Assembly: GCA_000733355.1 (NCBI GenBank)
Contig: JNVV01000034.1
Span: forward strand, 395,663 to 459,662
DNA length: 64,000 bases
Source of the DNA: Falciphora oryzae
Taxonomy: Eukaryota; Ascomycota; Sordariomycetes; Magnaporthales; Magnaporthaceae
Direction of reading: 5' to 3'
Shown here: one piece after another, positions 11,386 through 21,803 of the stretch
Layout: each line of letters starts with the position of its first letter
How positions within the stretch are numbered: the first letter of the stretch is position 1
Notes under the pieces: model-generated
The model's input: the letters and a program-made list of their open reading frames with translations, nothing else
What the model was told of the DNA's origin: nothing
The model's database searches: none
Translations under genes and position numbers: made by a program

Positions 11386-13908
11386 GGCGGGCCACGCGCT
11401 GTTCTGTGCGTTGCGTGTGCTCTTTCGGCTCTCGAGTGTGCTCGTCGTCGATGAGATAGATCTATGCGCAGGTCTCTCGGTCGCGTCGTTGCGCTTCTTG
11501 CTGCGTCGTGCTTGGTCGTGGGTACCACGGGTGTTGTAGGATTATGAGTTGTTGCAGATTCGTGGCAGGTGTCGGGGAATCGGGTGGTGGGTGTCGTCGT
11601 TGTCTGTCGCTCGCAGTTGGAGAGCGGTGTATGCGGGGATTGCCGGTGGTCGCAGCAAAGTCAAATGCAAAGGATCGCATGCGCAGCGCAAAAGCCAAAC
11701 AGAGAGAGCGTCGGCGACTGTTATTAGTGTTTCAATTAACGAGCAACGGCTTTGTCGGGAGCAAGCAGCTGGCGACTCGGCTGGTCGAGTGGCAATTGAC
11801 ACAATCGATGGCGGGCCCGTGATGTTCAGGGCATCGTCCCCCGTCTTTGGCTGTCGGTGGCGGATGACGATTGCTCAAACGGCCGACCGTTTGTTGGTTG
11901 GCGGTTGGCGGTTGCGAACAATGAAAGCACAGGGCAAAAAAAGAAGCTGCAGTTGGGGGCAGGGCTAGAGATGTGGGAAAAGGCGAGACCACATGAAAGG
12001 GAATGACGGCAAAAGGGACCAACTGAGAATGGGAGCCCAAGAATCTGATCTAAATTCGGGCTGAGCTATGGCCAAGCACACACAATCCCACCCGCCAGGA
12101 CATCCAAGCCAGGACCCGTCATGGGATCGGCCAGATCAGCGTGCAGCCCACAGCAGAGTCGACTGCCAGCCCCGGTCCTCGCAAGTTCCTCCAGGCCAGG
12201 CAGAGGTGGCCAAGCAAAGGTGCAGGCTCAGTTTGCTGCTTCCTATCAGCCGGCAGCGAAAAACTCAAGCGAAATGCGAAGGGGAGCTGTTGCGGCACAT
12301 CTAGCTGCCGCAAAACCCCAGAAAAGCTTGCGCACATGAGACGAAACACTGCCGGCGCGCAAGCTGGACGCCTCTGGACGGCGGGGTGTGGCCAAGGGAG
12401 CAGTTAGGCCAGCGGGGACGCCTCTGGACGCTAACTCAAAGGCAGGGATGACGTGAGATACCGGGGATGGCGGGGGGAAAACGACGCCAGCCAATCACAG
12501 AGGCTGCTCGTAATTAGGCTTCTTTATTTTTACGGTGTCTTCGGTCCTGGCCCGACGGTTTTTGGACATTTTCAACGACCGGCTTCTCCTCCTGACGCGG
12601 CCCTGCATAAAGCGCATTCCTCCATCCATCGCGCTGTCATCGCTGATAGCACGCTAATCAACCGCAGTTCGCCACATGCCGGCTGTGTGCGCAACTCTGC
12701 TGGAAGTCCGGCACACGAGAACGCCGGGTGTCCGTCGAAAAAGGCCAACACACTCTCGGTGGAGTCAAGCTCCGGGCGAGTACACAGCATTGACTTGATT
12801 GATTTGATTGACAGCGCGACGGCACCGACGCCCGGTTCAGACACACTTGGCTGAGCCTTGACCGCTTAGTGCACTGTGCGGCGCCGCGCTGTCCCGTTGG
12901 GCTGGGCCCCAACGCCAGCCCGACTGTAACGAGCAGGGCCCCAGGCCCTTGTCCAAGATTGCGCGAGCTCCACACAGGGCTGGGCCGCCGCCCCCTCGCA
13001 GCTGGCCCATCAGATACTGAAGTCCGCCTGCAACGCTGTTCTAAAAAGGGAGCCGGCGCCGATTCCCTACATCCATTGGTCGATAAAGTGCCGGACGGAT
13101 TACTGGATCAATGTTTTCCGGATTTGCCTTGCTGTTGATGGCTGAGGCAGACACCGAGCCAACCTCCAGGAAACAGTAATCAGCAGTGTTTGGTGCCGGC
13201 ACCGGATGCCACCATTTCTCGTGTTCTGCTTTGGCCCTCAGGAGCCCTGGCCGCCAAGGCGGGCCCCTTGGGGATCAGCAATTTCTGTGACAGGAAGAAA
13301 CCGTGGCTGCAATAAATGCTCCGCGGCTCGCATCTGAGGGGTGATGGAGGCTTTCGCCAAGGGACCAGCCGTGAGCCGGTGCTGGGGAAGAAAAGCCACA
13401 CTCCTGCCGGGCCTATCCGCGTTCCGGTCCCTCAGCCTCAACTCATCCGGCTGCGTGCTGGTGGGATGGAGAGTTCGGACTCTCGGGCCAGATGTGTTGC
13501 GTGGCAAGGGACTCGGGTCAAAAAAATTTGGAGCCGTCTCGACCATTGAATCCAGCTTGGCTCGAGACCCTTTCCTCCTGCCTCTGTCTTCCTCGCCAGC
13601 ACAGCACATCTGATAACCCGAGATTGACAAAGCTCGGCGTATCAAACTGGGGCCCGTCGACTGCCGTGGGGGCGCAGTCTTTGTCGCGACACCGTGGCGG
13701 AGACCAACAGTCTTGATTCCAAGCTTTGCGACTGGCCCTTCCTATCAAGTGGACCAACCCCGGGTCCGCAGCAAACGGAACCACGATCATCCGCCCTCTA
13801 CAAAGGGAGATCAACACCAAACAAACGGGGCCTTGGGCCAACTTCATCCGTCAAAGCGCGTGCGTGCAGCGTGGCGTCACGTGAACGCGCAGTTACCAAC
13901 CGTCCAGC
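11386..13908. other. 2.5 kb intergenic region
   Basis: This separates the DUF7053 gene's 5' end from the 3' end of the MFS gene. I found no open frame with coding character. A 15-bp direct repeat (GGACGCCTCTGGACG) occurs at 12366-12380 and 12416-12430, and a TGATT-rich run lies near 12795-12815. Confidence 0.5.
12366..12430. repeat. 15-bp direct repeat pair, 50-bp spacing
   Basis: GGACGCCTCTGGACG is present identically at 12366-12380 and 12416-12430. Each copy contains an internal GGACG doublet. The intervening 35 bp are unrelated. Function is unknown; it could be a regulatory site pair or a microduplication remnant. Confidence 0.6.
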
Positions 13909-15569
13909 TCAGACCCTGGCCCTGTCCCCCGTCGTGCGCGGTTCCGCCTCGTCGGCCTGCACCATCTTGTCGACCCCGGTGCGCACACGGTCCTGCAGCT
14001 CCTTGCCTTCGAACATGAAAGATAGCTCCTCGAGCGTGCGGCCGTGCGTCTCTGGGAAGAAGAAGAAAACGGTCGCGATTTCAACCAAGATCCAGATGCA
14101 GTAGATAAGGTAATACCGCCAACCAATGGCGTCCATGGCGATGGGATTTGCGTATGTGTTGAAAAAGACGGCCAGCCGCACCGTCAGCTGCTCCACTGCG
14201 ATCCCCTTGCTTCTTTGCTCATATGGGAATAGCTCGACCATATACGTATAGGTCAATGCGTTCCAGCCGATGTTGTAAAAGGGCGAGTACACAAAGATGA
14301 AGAGGATGACGGGGATCGCCGCCCCGGCCGCCTTGTCGATCTCGTACCGCGCCGTCGCTATCGTCCACGCCGTGTAAACGCAGGCCGTGCCGATGGTGCA
14401 AATCAGGAACATGCGCCGGCGCGGGAACCGCGGCGCCAGGAACGCGATGGGCACCGCATTGACCAGGCCCCAGCACGTGTGGCTGAGGATGATCTGCTGC
14501 ACGAGCCGGTCGTCGTTGATGCCCACCATCTTGAGGATCTTCTTCATGTACACCGACAGCAGCAGGTTGCCGCTCCACTGCGTGAAGAAGCCGACGACGG
14601 CTGCCAGCGTGAAGCGCTTGCGCATGGGCGCGTCGCGCCACACGTCGGCCCAGACGAAGCGCGCCGCCGCCTCCTTCTCGATCGAGATGGTGCTCTGGAT
14701 CTGCGCGAACTCGAGCCGCGCAAACTCGTCGCCGTCGGCGCCCTCGGTGTGGTACTCCTGCAGCACCGCGAACGCCTCCTCGTGCCGGTCCCGCGAGATG
14801 AGCCAGCGGGGCGACTCGGGCAGCCAGTGCATGAAGCAGATCTGGCACATGGACGGCACGAGCTGGAGGAGCGAGGGGAGGCGCCAGGACCAGGTCGTGA
14901 CGATCTGGAAGGTGCCGTATGTCGTCCCGGCCGCGATGATTGCGCCCACGAACCAGCTGGCGTTGAACAGAGAGGTCATGACGGGTCTTTCCTTGGCGTA
15001 ACTAAGCTCGCCCAGCATGGCCGAGGCGTTGACGATGGCGAACGGGATGCCGAAGCCGAGAAGCCAGCGCGATGCGAGGAACATGTCGGTGTTGCGCGCG
15101 CCGGCCTGCAGGCCCGCCCCGAGGCACATCAGCAGTGAGCTCGTGAGGATGGTCCACCGCCGGCCGAGGTACTGCGAAACGCTCGGGACGAAGGGCACGG
15201 CCATGAGGCCGCCTAGCGAGTATATAGCGCCAAGGAGACCGAGCTGCGCCCCCTGTGGATTGTCGAAATCTGCCAATGAGGCGTGGGCGCAGAAAAGAAG
15301 ACGCAGTTAGGGTTAGCAGCACATACTAGCGCGGTCAGCGTGGGAGGCATAGACGTACAGTCAACCCAGGCCGGGACCGCCTGGAGGCTGTTCATCATGG
15401 ACGAGTCGAATCCAGAGGTCCATTCCACCCCTAGACAGGTCGGTATCATGACGAGATACAGGAATCTCAGCCTCGGCTTTTTGTACCATGGCTTCGAGTC
15501 CGCCTGGGCGATCCTGGACAGTCGGTCGTCGTCCGTCAAATGCTCCCTCTGGCCGATCACAGGGGCCAT
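13909..15569 (-). CDS. MFS sugar transporter (lactose/hexose permease type)
   Basis: Predicted 523 residues from two exons (15359-15569 and 13909-15269). The 89-nt intron has donor GTACGT and acceptor CAG, and the join reads AWVD|YFDNPQGAQLG. Sugar-porter signatures are present: GFDSSMMNSLQ in TM1, YLGRRWTI between TM2 and TM3, PESPRWLISR after TM6, PRRRMF between TM8 and TM9, VELFPYEQRSKG after TM10, and PETHGRTLEEL after TM12. Twelve hydrophobic segments can be picked out. It is a plasma-membrane proton symporter by family; the sugar cannot be told from sequence, although the overall pattern is closest to fungal lactose/hexose permeases. The C-terminal tail is short and polar. Confidence 0.92.
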
Positions 15570-16775
15570 TCTCGTCGTGGTCTAGATCGGTCGTCTCTTG
15601 TTATGACTGCACAAGGCTAGCGCACAGGGGTCCTATCTTTAGTTGGAAAGGAAGACGTCTGATGCTTTCTTATACGCCATCTGTTTTTCTTTGAATGACA
15701 GGTCGGGGAAAAAGGGGACGACGCTATTTATGTCTGGATCGGGGCGGCGTGCTGAACGTTGGCTCCCACTTCCCCGCGCGATCAACTTGGAGTGCTACTC
15801 TGCTTTGCTGCCTTGCTATGACATGGCATTCGTGTGAGAGACACAACAAAACCCCTCCTTCCCCTTCCCCTCTCCCTATCTGCTCGCGACCCGGACAAGT
15901 TCTCCCCGACCGAGCAGCCTGACTACCGCCGGCCTGCGCCAGAACACGTCGCACCGGTTCAAACCTACCGATCTGACTCTGATTTTTCCAAAGCACAACA
16001 CCATCTGGCGAATCCTGTCGGGAGACTAATCCGATTGTCGCCGCTCGCCCTAGAATTCTGTCGTCCTTTTCAGCGTCAAGAGAGGATGCCGTTTCGTTGG
16101 AGGTCTCCGCACAGCAACCGGGCGACCCTGGGACTGGTCTTCCCCGCACTCCATCGGCGATCACTGCCGTCGGCTCGTGTGGGGGACGGACGAAGGCTAA
16201 ATCCGTCAAGCTCATTCGGCTCACCTCCTGCGCTTTTGACGAAGGGCATGCACCATCCGCCTCGGCGCATTCAATAAGAGGGGGATCGGTCGGTCAAGTC
16301 ACGGGAGGCTGATAGGTCGTCCGGCCCGATTGTTTTCATATCGAACATGCAGGTATTGCCGCCCTCTAGCACCAACCATTGGTCCTCGATGCCTCATGTA
16401 GCGTACTTTTCTCATAACGACCCAACGCACGGACACATCATCTTGCAATGTCAAGGAGGCTTGGCCAGACAAGCTGCATCAGGTGTTATACAGGATTTAA
16501 GCGGATACGATGAAAGTTTGTAAGTGTAAGAAGACGGTTGCCTCTTTTTTTGATCTACCCAAATGGTTGAATGGCTATCCGGCCAATCCCTATGCTATGC
16601 TATCCATGCAATGCCAACCAAGAAACAAGAAAACAAGAAACAATAAAAACTAGCGCCGGACGAGAAGGAGCCGGGATCCAAATAATGCAGGAGATATATA
16701 CAAGAAAGAAGAAGTACAGGGCCGGAATACCCCGGCCGAAGCAGCTGAGGTGCTGCCCTCGCTGCTGTCAGCCAC
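15570..16775. other. Intergenic, MFS promoter side
   Basis: About 1.2 kb. A C/T-rich run lies at about 15847-15890. No coding region is supported. Confidence 0.5.
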
Positions 16776-18593
16776 TCAGTTGCTGTCGACGACTCTGAGG
16801 GGCCTGAGCACGGCAGTCTGCTTGGTGTGCTTGCTGTGGCGGGTGGCGCTGCGCCTCTCGGTCAGCGCGCGCGGGGAGCGGGCCCTGACCTGGGAACGGG
16901 CAGCAGCGCCGGCCTGGGTGATGGGCTTGGGCGTGGCGGCAGCGGCACCGGAACCACCGCCGCGGTTGGGCTTGACCGGGGCGGTGGCGGCACCACCACC
17001 AGCAACAGGGCTCACGGGGACAGCAGCAGCACCGCCGGCAGCGGCAGCCGGGTCCGCATCAGCGTCAGCGTCAGCACCGGCGGGGGCAGGGCTGAGCGGG
17101 GCGGTGGCGGCGTTACCGGCGGGGGCTGGGACAGCAGCGCCAGCGCCAGCACCGGCAGCAGGGGCAGGGGCGGCAGCACCAGCGCCGGCACCAGCAGCGG
17201 GGGCAGGGGCGGCAGCACCAGCACCAGCAGCGGGATCAGCATCGGCGGCGCCACCAGCACCAGCAGCAGGGGCAGCATCGGCAGCGCCACCAGCACCAGC
17301 ACCAGCAGCAGGGGCAGCATCAGCAGCACCACCAGCGCCGGCGGCGGGGGCGGCGGGGGCGGCGGGGGCGGCGTCGGCACCGCCAGACTTCTTGCCCTTG
17401 AACAGGTTCTTGATCCACTGCAGGGCAACCTTGGGGAGCTGCTTCAGGTCGTTCTTGAGGCTGTTCTTGATGTTGCTGATCCAGTCGAGGAGGCCGCGCT
17501 CCTCGAGGGCGCGCTTGGGGGTCATGGTGCCGCCCGTCTTGAGCGCGGCGGCCTTCTTCTCGAGCTCCTCGAGCTTGCCGAGGAGGACCTTGCGCAGCTC
17601 GCCGGACGACATGCCGCGCATCTCGGCGGGCAGCAGGCTCCGGACGGCCTCGGGGATCTCGTCGCCGGCCTTGGGGCTGCGGGGCTCATGGCGGACCCTC
17701 AGGGTGACGGGCTTGGGGATCTTCTTCTGCAGGATGCGGCCGAAGGTCGAGTTGGCGACCTTGCGGAGCGAGTTGCTCTTGGGGTTGGGGACGGTGCCGG
17801 CCTCGTCCTGGGCGTCGGCGGCGGCCAGCTCCTCGACGAGGATGGCCCTGCGGCGCTTGGGCTTGTTGGCGGAGCGGGTCGAGTTGTGGTGCTTGCCGTG
17901 CTTCTCCTTCTCCTCGGCAGCCTTCTTTACGTCGGCTTCGTGCTTCTTCTGGTCGTCCTCGTGCTGCTTCTTGTCAACGGCCTGCTTCTTCTGCTCCTCC
18001 TCCTGCTTCTTCTTCTGCTCCTCGGCGAACTTCTTATCGTCGGCGGTCATCTCCTCGGCGGGGACGGACTTGGGGCCGACAAGAGGCTTCGTGTGCTTGC
18101 CATGCTTCTTCTCCTCCTCGGCAGCCTCGACCTTCTTCTCAGCTTCGGCGGCCTTCTTTACGTCGGCCTCGTGCTTCTTCTGGTCGCTTTCGTGCTGCTT
18201 CTGGTCGACAGCCTGCTTCCCCTGCTCATCGGCGGACTTCTTGTCGGCGGCAGCCATCTCCGCGACGGCGACGGGCTTGGGGCCCATAGGAGGCTTCGTC
18301 ATCTTGGCAGCCGCAGTGCCGTTCTTGGCCTTCTTGGGTCTCTTGTTCTTCTCGGCGGAGACGGTGGAGTTGTCCGCCTTCACTTCCTGATGTCCCTCGC
18401 CGTCATCCTTGTGCTGGGCGGCCTGGTTGGGCTCGTTCCTGGTGGCGACGTGGGGGACAATAGGCAGCGCCCAGCCGGGACCGTCGCCCCTTGCGACATT
18501 GGTCGACTTCCTGTATGTTGACGTGCTCAGGGGCCGGCAGATTCCGGCCGAAATGAGGGGAAGGAGGAGGATTGCTTGCTTGGTTAGATGCAT
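16776..18593 (-). CDS. Large secreted repeat protein, Lys-rich repeats plus Ala/Pro/Gly tail
   Basis: Single exon, 605 residues, with no family recognised. Residues 1-19 are a clear signal peptide (hydrophobic core AILLLPLISAGIC). Residues about 98-236 hold two tandem units of roughly 69 residues. Each starts KPxxGPKxVxxxEM and continues with a charged helical stretch (QKKHEADVKKAAE in both), likely a coiled coil. A central region of about 240-360 is basic. Residues 361-402 form a cationic amphipathic-looking segment (LLDWISNIKNSLKNDLKQ, then ALQWIKNLFKGKK). It directly follows a Lys-Arg pair that could be a Kex2 site. Residues 403-545 are almost only Ala, Pro, Gly and Asp. The tail is Arg/Ser-rich. 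Likely a secreted or cell-wall-associated protein; any effector or processed-peptide role is speculation. Confidence 0.8.
   Translation of the reverse strand: MHLTKQAILLLPLISAGICRPLSTSTYRKSTNVARGDGPGWALPIVPHVATRNEPNQAAQHKDDGEGHQEVKADNSTVSAEKNKRPKKAKNGTAAAKMTKPPMGPKPVAVAEMAAADKKSADEQGKQAVDQKQHESDQKKHEADVKKAAEAEKKVEAAEEEKKHGKHTKPLVGPKSVPAEEMTADDKKFAEEQKKKQEEEQKKQAVDKKQHEDDQKKHEADVKKAAEEKEKHGKHHNSTRSANKPKRRRAILVEELAAADAQDEAGTVPNPKSNSLRKVANSTFGRILQKKIPKPVTLRVRHEPRSPKAGDEIPEAVRSLLPAEMRGMSSGELRKVLLGKLEELEKKAAALKTGGTMTPKRALEERGLLDWISNIKNSLKNDLKQLPKVALQWIKNLFKGKKSGGADAAPAAPAAPAAGAGGAADAAPAAGAGAGGAADAAPAAGAGGAADADPAAGAGAAAPAPAAGAGAGAAAPAPAAGAGAGAAVPAPAGNAATAPLSPAPAGADADADADPAAAAGGAAAVPVSPVAGGGAATAPVKPNRGGGSGAAAATPKPITQAGAAARSQVRARSPRALTERRSATRHSKHTKQTAVLRPLRVVDSN
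16974..17387 (-). repeat. GC-rich Ala/Pro/Gly low-complexity tract
   Basis: An imperfect GCN/GGN-rich array encodes PAAGAGAGGAADA-like units (residues 403-540). On the opposite strand it reads as long open frames, which are by-products of the composition. Confidence 0.85.
17888..18296 (-). repeat. Two tandem ~207-bp coding repeats
   Basis: These encode residues about 100-236 of the secreted repeat protein. The two units align over motifs GPKxVxxxEM, DKKxAxEQ, KQHExDQKKHEADVKKAAE and KHGKH. The second has a few extra Lys/Glu/Gln codons. Units like these can expand or contract by slippage or unequal crossing-over. Confidence 0.75.
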
Positions 18594-18838
18594 TTTGGAG
18601 GGATGGTGCTAATAGATTGGGTAAGATGAGAATAGAGGATGTGGGGGTCGACTGTCTTCAGTGAAGAAGACAGAGGTTGGGGGGAAAAAGGAAAAACAAA
18701 AAAGAGATAAAGAGACCTAGGAAAGACACAAGGAAAGAGACTTAGGAAAATACAAAAGGAGACGGAAATGAGGAGACCCGAAGATGGTGAAGAAAGAGAG
18801 GAAAAAAAGTCAATGGTTGGACGGGATGCTCAACGAGG

Positions 18839-18845
18839 TTATATA
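18839..18845 (-). promoter_or_regulatory. TATA-like box upstream of the repeat-protein gene
   Basis: TATATAA on the minus strand, about 245 nt upstream of the ATG at 18593. The spacing allows an A/G-rich 5' UTR of about 200 nt. Assignment is by motif only. Confidence 0.35.
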
Positions 18846-19522
18846 CATCCTTTGCCGGCCCAGATGCACCGTGATTATCGAGCCAGTCCCAAGTCGCTAA
18901 GCACAGCCGGCGCGGCGGGTCGGCGTACGAGTCGAGAGGTCGCCAGGGGCATAGGGATCGCTTACACGGTTTGGTACGGTTGCAGTGCGGCTTCACGGTC
19001 GTCCAATGTTGGCCCTTTGTGGACACTATTCATAGGTCGTCCCCGTATTTTGTTTTGTTGAAACCAGACTTTCTTGCCGACCTTGGAGGGCTGCCAGGCC
19101 TTAACGCGAGAGATCTTCCCCAGCATCCCCAGACGGCCCCATATCGCCTGGTTGGCTGCCCTGGCCTGACGTTGGGCTTTCTCAGGAGGCGGCGGGTCCA
19201 TCCCGGCCTCGTTGGCACGCATCCAGGCCGCTGCTTGCGCAAGCACAAGTCGCGTCAGGGTGCATTTCGGACGACGGGTAACCAGGTACCATCTCAAATG
19301 CCGATAAGGCGGTGCCTTGGAATGCTGTCCGCAGAACCTGGGCAGCCAACAGCCCCCGGGGAAGGCCGAACAGCCCCGACTGCACCGCCGGGCTTGGACA
19401 CCAGACTGCACATTTGGGACCAGACTGTCCGATTCACCTGCCACAAGGGTCAGTATCTCCAGATGACAGAAGCACCCACAACCGCGCGGACCGCGCGTCA
19501 ATTAATTAGCGCCTGCGAACGA

Positions 19523-19566
19523 AACCATGCAACAGTTTTAAGTCTAAACGATGCAACCGTTTAAGT
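19523..19566. repeat. Short imperfect tandem repeat
   Basis: AACCATGCAACAGTTTTAAG (19523-19542) is nearly repeated as AACGATGCAACCGTTTAAGT (19547-19566). It differs by two substitutions and one base of a T run. This is a duplication or a paired binding site, with no evidence for either. Confidence 0.5.
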
Positions 19567-20405
19567 TTAATTACATCAGGATGGCCGACCGATAGGGAAG
19601 GCCGTTCGAGTCAAACGGTGCCTGAATCGGGCGGCGAGAGCGCCGAGCACTTGACCCCTGCCCCGTCACGGGTTTCATCCAAACCGTGCGGCCGAGCGCA
19701 ATGACTCGACACCCGCTGTGGGCTTCTGTCTTTGGCATTCTGCCCCTGGGCCCATGCGCCCGTCGCCATCAGACTTGATCTCTTTGACGTTGACGGGAAG
19801 CACATCAACGGGTGTCCACGGATCCTGCCGAAGATTAGGCGCAGCGCCATCGGCACTTGCCACCAGACATGCCACCGGACGCACCCAGGATGCCTTGCAG
19901 AGCCGAGCCGGCACGCAAAGAAGTTGAACGCGCACTGGGTTTGCGATCTGCATGCCAAAATGGACAACATGCCCACTCGCTGGAGGCCTGTGTGCGAAAT
20001 ATTGAACCGCATCGCCCAAATTAGATATCGCGAATCACGTCACTCTGTCTCCCTCGCTTCCAGAAGTCCGTGTCGAGGTCACCGGACAGTTCAGACAATG
20101 TGCGATAATCCCGTGGAGTACAGGGGCCCCTCCCACCGCGGCACAAACATCTGCCAATCGACTCTACGCTCCGTCCATCGTGCTCGAATAGCTGGCCGTG
20201 ATACGCCTTCTGACCTTCCTCTTTAGTCCGATGCCAGTGAGGCCCGTCAAAGACAGCCTGGCTGGCTCAAGCAGCAGTCACAAACCGACGTCCCCATGGC
20301 AGATGCGATACAACTAGCCAGTGGCGATAACATCTGTCAGCGTGGATACCTAGACATATTGGGTGGCGAGAAATAGAAAGAGACGGTGCAAGAGGACGGC
20401 AACAC

Positions 20406-21155
20406 TTACGGGAGCCAGATAAATGGAAGCCACATGAATATCAGGCACGAAGCAACGACACCATTGCAAACACTGCAGTTCCTGCCCGATTCTCCATGTT
20501 CCAGATTCTCGGACGTGTTGGCGGGAAGCGACGGGCGCAGCTCGACGAGATCGGTGAGCTTGAGACCCGACTGCTTCCAGCGTCGCGAGGAGCCGTCCGT
20601 AGACAAGTTGGCGCCGAGCAGACCGTGCTTTCCCAGAACGTCCGTAGTGGCGGCCGCGTCGAGGATGTTCATGTAGACGTCGAACCGACCGTCCGGGATC
20701 GCGCAGCTGCGGCAGTCGTTGCGTTTGCGGGTGTCGAAGCATACGGCGGTGCATCTACAGTAGCCAGGACAGGGGTCAGAGTCGGCCAAGATATAAACCT
20801 CGCTCGTGAGGCTAGCGACAGTTGTCACTGGTAAGCAAGGAAGAAAAAAAAACACTACTTGCCGTGTCCAGTCTGCCTGGTCTTCGAATACGTCGTCGCA
20901 GCCATGGATGCATCCTTCACAGGCCCCACAGTCTGGCCCCAGGCTGACGGACGTCTGGACTTGATGAAGGACGCCGTTTCCCAGGGGCTGGTTCATGGTG
21001 ACTACCGGAACGAGATCGGAGCTCGCCGCAGAGCCCTGGGAGCCGGCCCCATCGGCTAGACGGCTGGCTGTGAAGCGGTATTGAAGCGAGAGGCCGCTCG
21101 CGGTGGCGGGTACGGTGCCAGCGAGGGCAGGGAGAATGACGGCGAGGAGTTTCAT
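20406..21155 (-). CDS. Secreted cysteine-containing protein, no family recognised
   Basis: Open frame of 249 residues. It has an N-terminal signal peptide (MKLLAVILPALAGTVPATAS) and paired cysteines (CGACEGCIHGC, CPGYCRCTAVC, DCRSC), with a C-terminal NCSVCNG. Oddities follow. A hydrophobic stretch (VVFFFLPCLPVTT, near residues 99-111) is encoded by a poly-T run that looks like an intron end, but no splice pair there keeps the frame open. At the 3' end the stop TAA lies inside a strong donor (GTAAGT) with acceptors at about 20348 and 20335. The true C-terminus may therefore be spliced and differ from the hydrophobic FMWLPFIWLP read here. Likely extracellular; function is unknown. Confidence 0.6.
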   Translation of the reverse strand: MKLLAVILPALAGTVPATASGLSLQYRFTASRLADGAGSQGSAASSDLVPVVTMNQPLGNGVLHQVQTSVSLGPDCGACEGCIHGCDDVFEDQADWTRQVVFFFLPCLPVTTVASLTSEVYILADSDPCPGYCRCTAVCFDTRKRNDCRSCAIPDGRFDVYMNILDAAATTDVLGKHGLLGANLSTDGSSRRWKQSGLKLTDLVELRPSLPANTSENLEHGESGRNCSVCNGVVASCLIFMWLPFIWLP

Positions 21156-21803
21156 GATGACCCAATGCTAATGGAATGCCGGAGGCGATGGAACACTTGG
21201 CCGGTTGCTCGTGTCTTCGTTTGTCGCCAGGTTTTTCCTTTAAAAGGTCCCTAAAACTCGGTGGTAGATTTCGCTCCAACTGCCTACATGGTTTGCGGTG
21301 CTTGTGTGTTTGGCTTCACATTTGTGCGATGACACCCTTTTGCGCTTCGTGCCACAAGTGGAAGGAAGGACGGGAGCTTGGAAGACGTTTTCCCCCACCT
21401 TCCTTCCAGATGACTTCCTTCGGGAGATAATTTTGAGAAACAAAAGCATCAGGAGAGTGGTGCAAGAAGGATGTAGTGTGGAACAAATAGCAAACCTAAT
21501 GTAAGGCTCTAGTACGATGTCTGCCATCTCGGTGTGATGGCTTTCGAAGGAAGATGTCTCGTACCCAGCAAACACCCAACATATTTGGGGCTCGTTTAGT
21601 TCGATCGCTGCCTCGTGATGGCCATTTATTCCGGCTAAGTTGCTAATAACTGTCTTACACATCACAGTAGACTGAGCGTCATTTACCACCAGCAATCGAC
21701 CATATCCACAGCCTTTTTTTTTTTTTTCATCATAGTACTGCAAACTCCATGGACGATGCAGTTAGGCAATAAATCGAGCCCCCTATTCAGCCGTCAGGTT
21801 AGA
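21156..21803. other. Intergenic; poly-T run
   Basis: About 650 bp between two minus-strand genes. A run of about 14 T lies at roughly 21714-21728. No gene is supported. Confidence 0.5.

Larger units (their letters stand above)
18594..20405. other. 1.8 kb intergenic region
   Basis: The first 150 bp are purine-rich on the plus strand (5' leader of the repeat-protein gene). A near-duplicate pair lies at 19523-19543 and 19547-19566. No gene is supported. Confidence 0.5.

Noticed and set aside
15406..15440. tRNA-like T-arm string (GTCGAATCC) in the MFS first exon
   Set aside because: No acceptor or D arm can be formed around it, and it lies within coding sequence.
16827..18521. Plus-strand open frame of 564 codons (and another from 16750) opposite the repeat-protein gene
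   Set aside because: Neither frame begins with ATG. Their products are Gly/Leu/Val low-complexity strings, and the minus-strand frame has ATG, signal peptide and sensible domain order.
18971..19564. Plus-strand frame of 197 codons
   Set aside because: No ATG in a plausible context, no domain, and an equally long frame is open on the other strand.
20843..20873. 31-nt GTAGTG...CAG segment as a micro-intron in the secreted Cys protein
   Set aside because: Too short for a fungal intron, and its removal gives an immediate stop.
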